Positions 62,880 to 64,000 of a DNA stretch of 64,000 bases are shown in pieces. The stretch is from Strix aluco. Its lineage: Eukaryota > Chordata > Aves > Strigiformes > Strigidae. The notes beneath the pieces are model-generated. The model saw nothing but the letters and a program-made list of their open reading frames with translations, was not told the DNA's origin and did no database searches. Position 1 is the first letter of the stretch; each line of letters starts with the position of its first letter. The stretch lies in the NCBI RefSeq assembly GCF_031877795.1, contig NC_133942.1:4650001-4714000 (forward strand). The letters are read 5' to 3'. Position numbers and translations under genes: made by a program.

Positions 62880-64000
62880 CACATTAAACTTTTTACACTG
62901 AACGTTACTGCAGCGTAACAGAGTACCTGTGAAGAAAAGGTTAAGATCACAGATCAAGGGCAGGCAGGGTATGGGAACTTTACCTCACCCCCAAAACTGG
63001 AGTTTGACAGTTTTTTCCGACAGCAGTTGATTGCTGTTATCTTTTAGTCTCATCAGGAAGGCTTTCAAGCACCAATACAAGGAACAGTGCCCAGAACAGT
63101 GTGGTTACAGGTAGGTGAGCACCAGCATCGCTCCTGCAGGAAGGTTTTCCCTCTATCTGCTAATGACCCTTTGTTTTAATTTTGCTAGCTGCCTTCCCCT
63201 GCCTTCTGCTTGTTGTAAAAAAAAGACTGTAGCGTTATCAGACTCGTTTGCTGTACTCAATAGACGGGGAGCAGCCCTTGTCCCACCGCTAGAGCCCACC
63301 TCAGACACAAAGATCTCTCTCCTCTCACCCAGTCCCACTGGTGCGACCTTCTTGGCTGTTAGGATGCTTTCATAGGGAAAATGTTACACAGAATAATGTT
63401 ATTTGTATTAATAAATGTTAATACATAGGGTATACGACATTTGGAGGTACTGTAAAGGTATTTAAAATAAATACATATTTTGTGAAAAGCTTATGCAGAT
63501 GATTAACCAATTCTCCTTCTGTGAAAAGGAGCGGTAGCACCTTGTTACTTTCTGGATTTGAACAGAGCAGAAGGGTGCTTCATGGCTAAGGAAGCATTTT
63601 AAAATCTGTAATTACAGTTGGATAATAAATAGAACTGCAATTCCCGGTCCTGTCCCCTCTCCTCCCCCTGGGTATTGTGATGATGGCACATCCAGTAAAT
63701 TCACAGTATCTTTATGGAGAGCTTTTTTTATGCTATCTAATGATGAGAATGAGGCTGGACTGTTCTTTCAGCTGGAATTAAGCAAGGGATTTTTTTCAGG
63801 ACTGTACTAAGTCATTTAGGGATTTTGGAAATCACACCTTATGTTCCAAAACCTGTTTCTGGCATCAGCCATAATTCTAATCCTCTCCTTCCCCCTCCAT
63901 AATTGAAATTTTAAGATGGAAAAGAATAATGAGTTTAATTTCTAGGGAAGTAGAAACCATCTGCTTTAGGATGTTTTTTTCCCCCCTTTTTAGAAAAAGG
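62880..64000 (-). other. possible 3' UTR of a convergent gene (ADPGK expected by synteny)
   Basis: No coding sequence was recognised on either strand. AT-rich stretches and + strand AATAAA hexamers at 63410, 63466 and 63624 are present. Assignment to ADPGK rests only on gene order and the minus-strand signal at 62874. Confidence 0.3.

Noticed and set aside
62880-64000. ADPGK coding exons at the right end
   Set aside because: No minus-strand frame resembling ADP-dependent glucokinase was found; at most its 3' UTR is present.

Overview
The window is vertebrate nuclear DNA, most likely from a bird. Two single-copy genes lie head to tail on the + strand with GT-AG introns. The interspersed repeats are CR1 LINE fragments of the avian type (5'-truncated, ending in short ATTCTRTG-like repeats), plus one solo LTR that resembles endogenous retroviral LTRs common in neoavian genomes. 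No prokaryotic, organellar or CRISPR feature is present.

Layout. Positions 1-15952 hold the last seven coding exons of ARIH1 (RBR-type ubiquitin ligase HHARI), equivalent to human residues 305-557: the end of the IBR domain, RING2 with its catalytic cysteine, and the Ariadne domain. Its 3' UTR follows and may reach a poly(A) signal at 18503. A CpG island at about 18370-18850 carries the BBS4 promoter, with a palindromic ETS-type site and a full RFX X-box just upstream of the ATG. BBS4 fills 18718-60153: 16 coding exons that join in frame to 536 residues, with no internal stop and a consistent splice phase at every junction. Intron 2 is about 17 kb. Downstream of 60153 lie the BBS4 3' UTR, an inverted CR1 copy, and a strong minus-strand AATAAA at 62874-62879. 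That signal is probably the 3' end of a convergent gene; by human 15q24 synteny ADPGK is expected, but no ADPGK coding exon is visible.

The two genes are functionally separate. ARIH1 acts with neddylated cullin-RING ligases. BBS4 is a TPR subunit of the BBSome, which moves membrane proteins in and out of cilia. Their order matches human chromosome 15q24, so the linkage is ancestral.

I did not find a clear new biological system. The best leads are the X-box/ETS architecture of the BBS4 promoter, two coding-looking antisense open frames in BBS4 intron 2 (32761-34410) that I cannot name, a near-identical inverted CR1 pair around the last BBS4 exons, and a strong hairpin in the BBS4 3' UTR. Exon boundaries were read by eye from splice sites and from remembered human proteins; no alignment was run.
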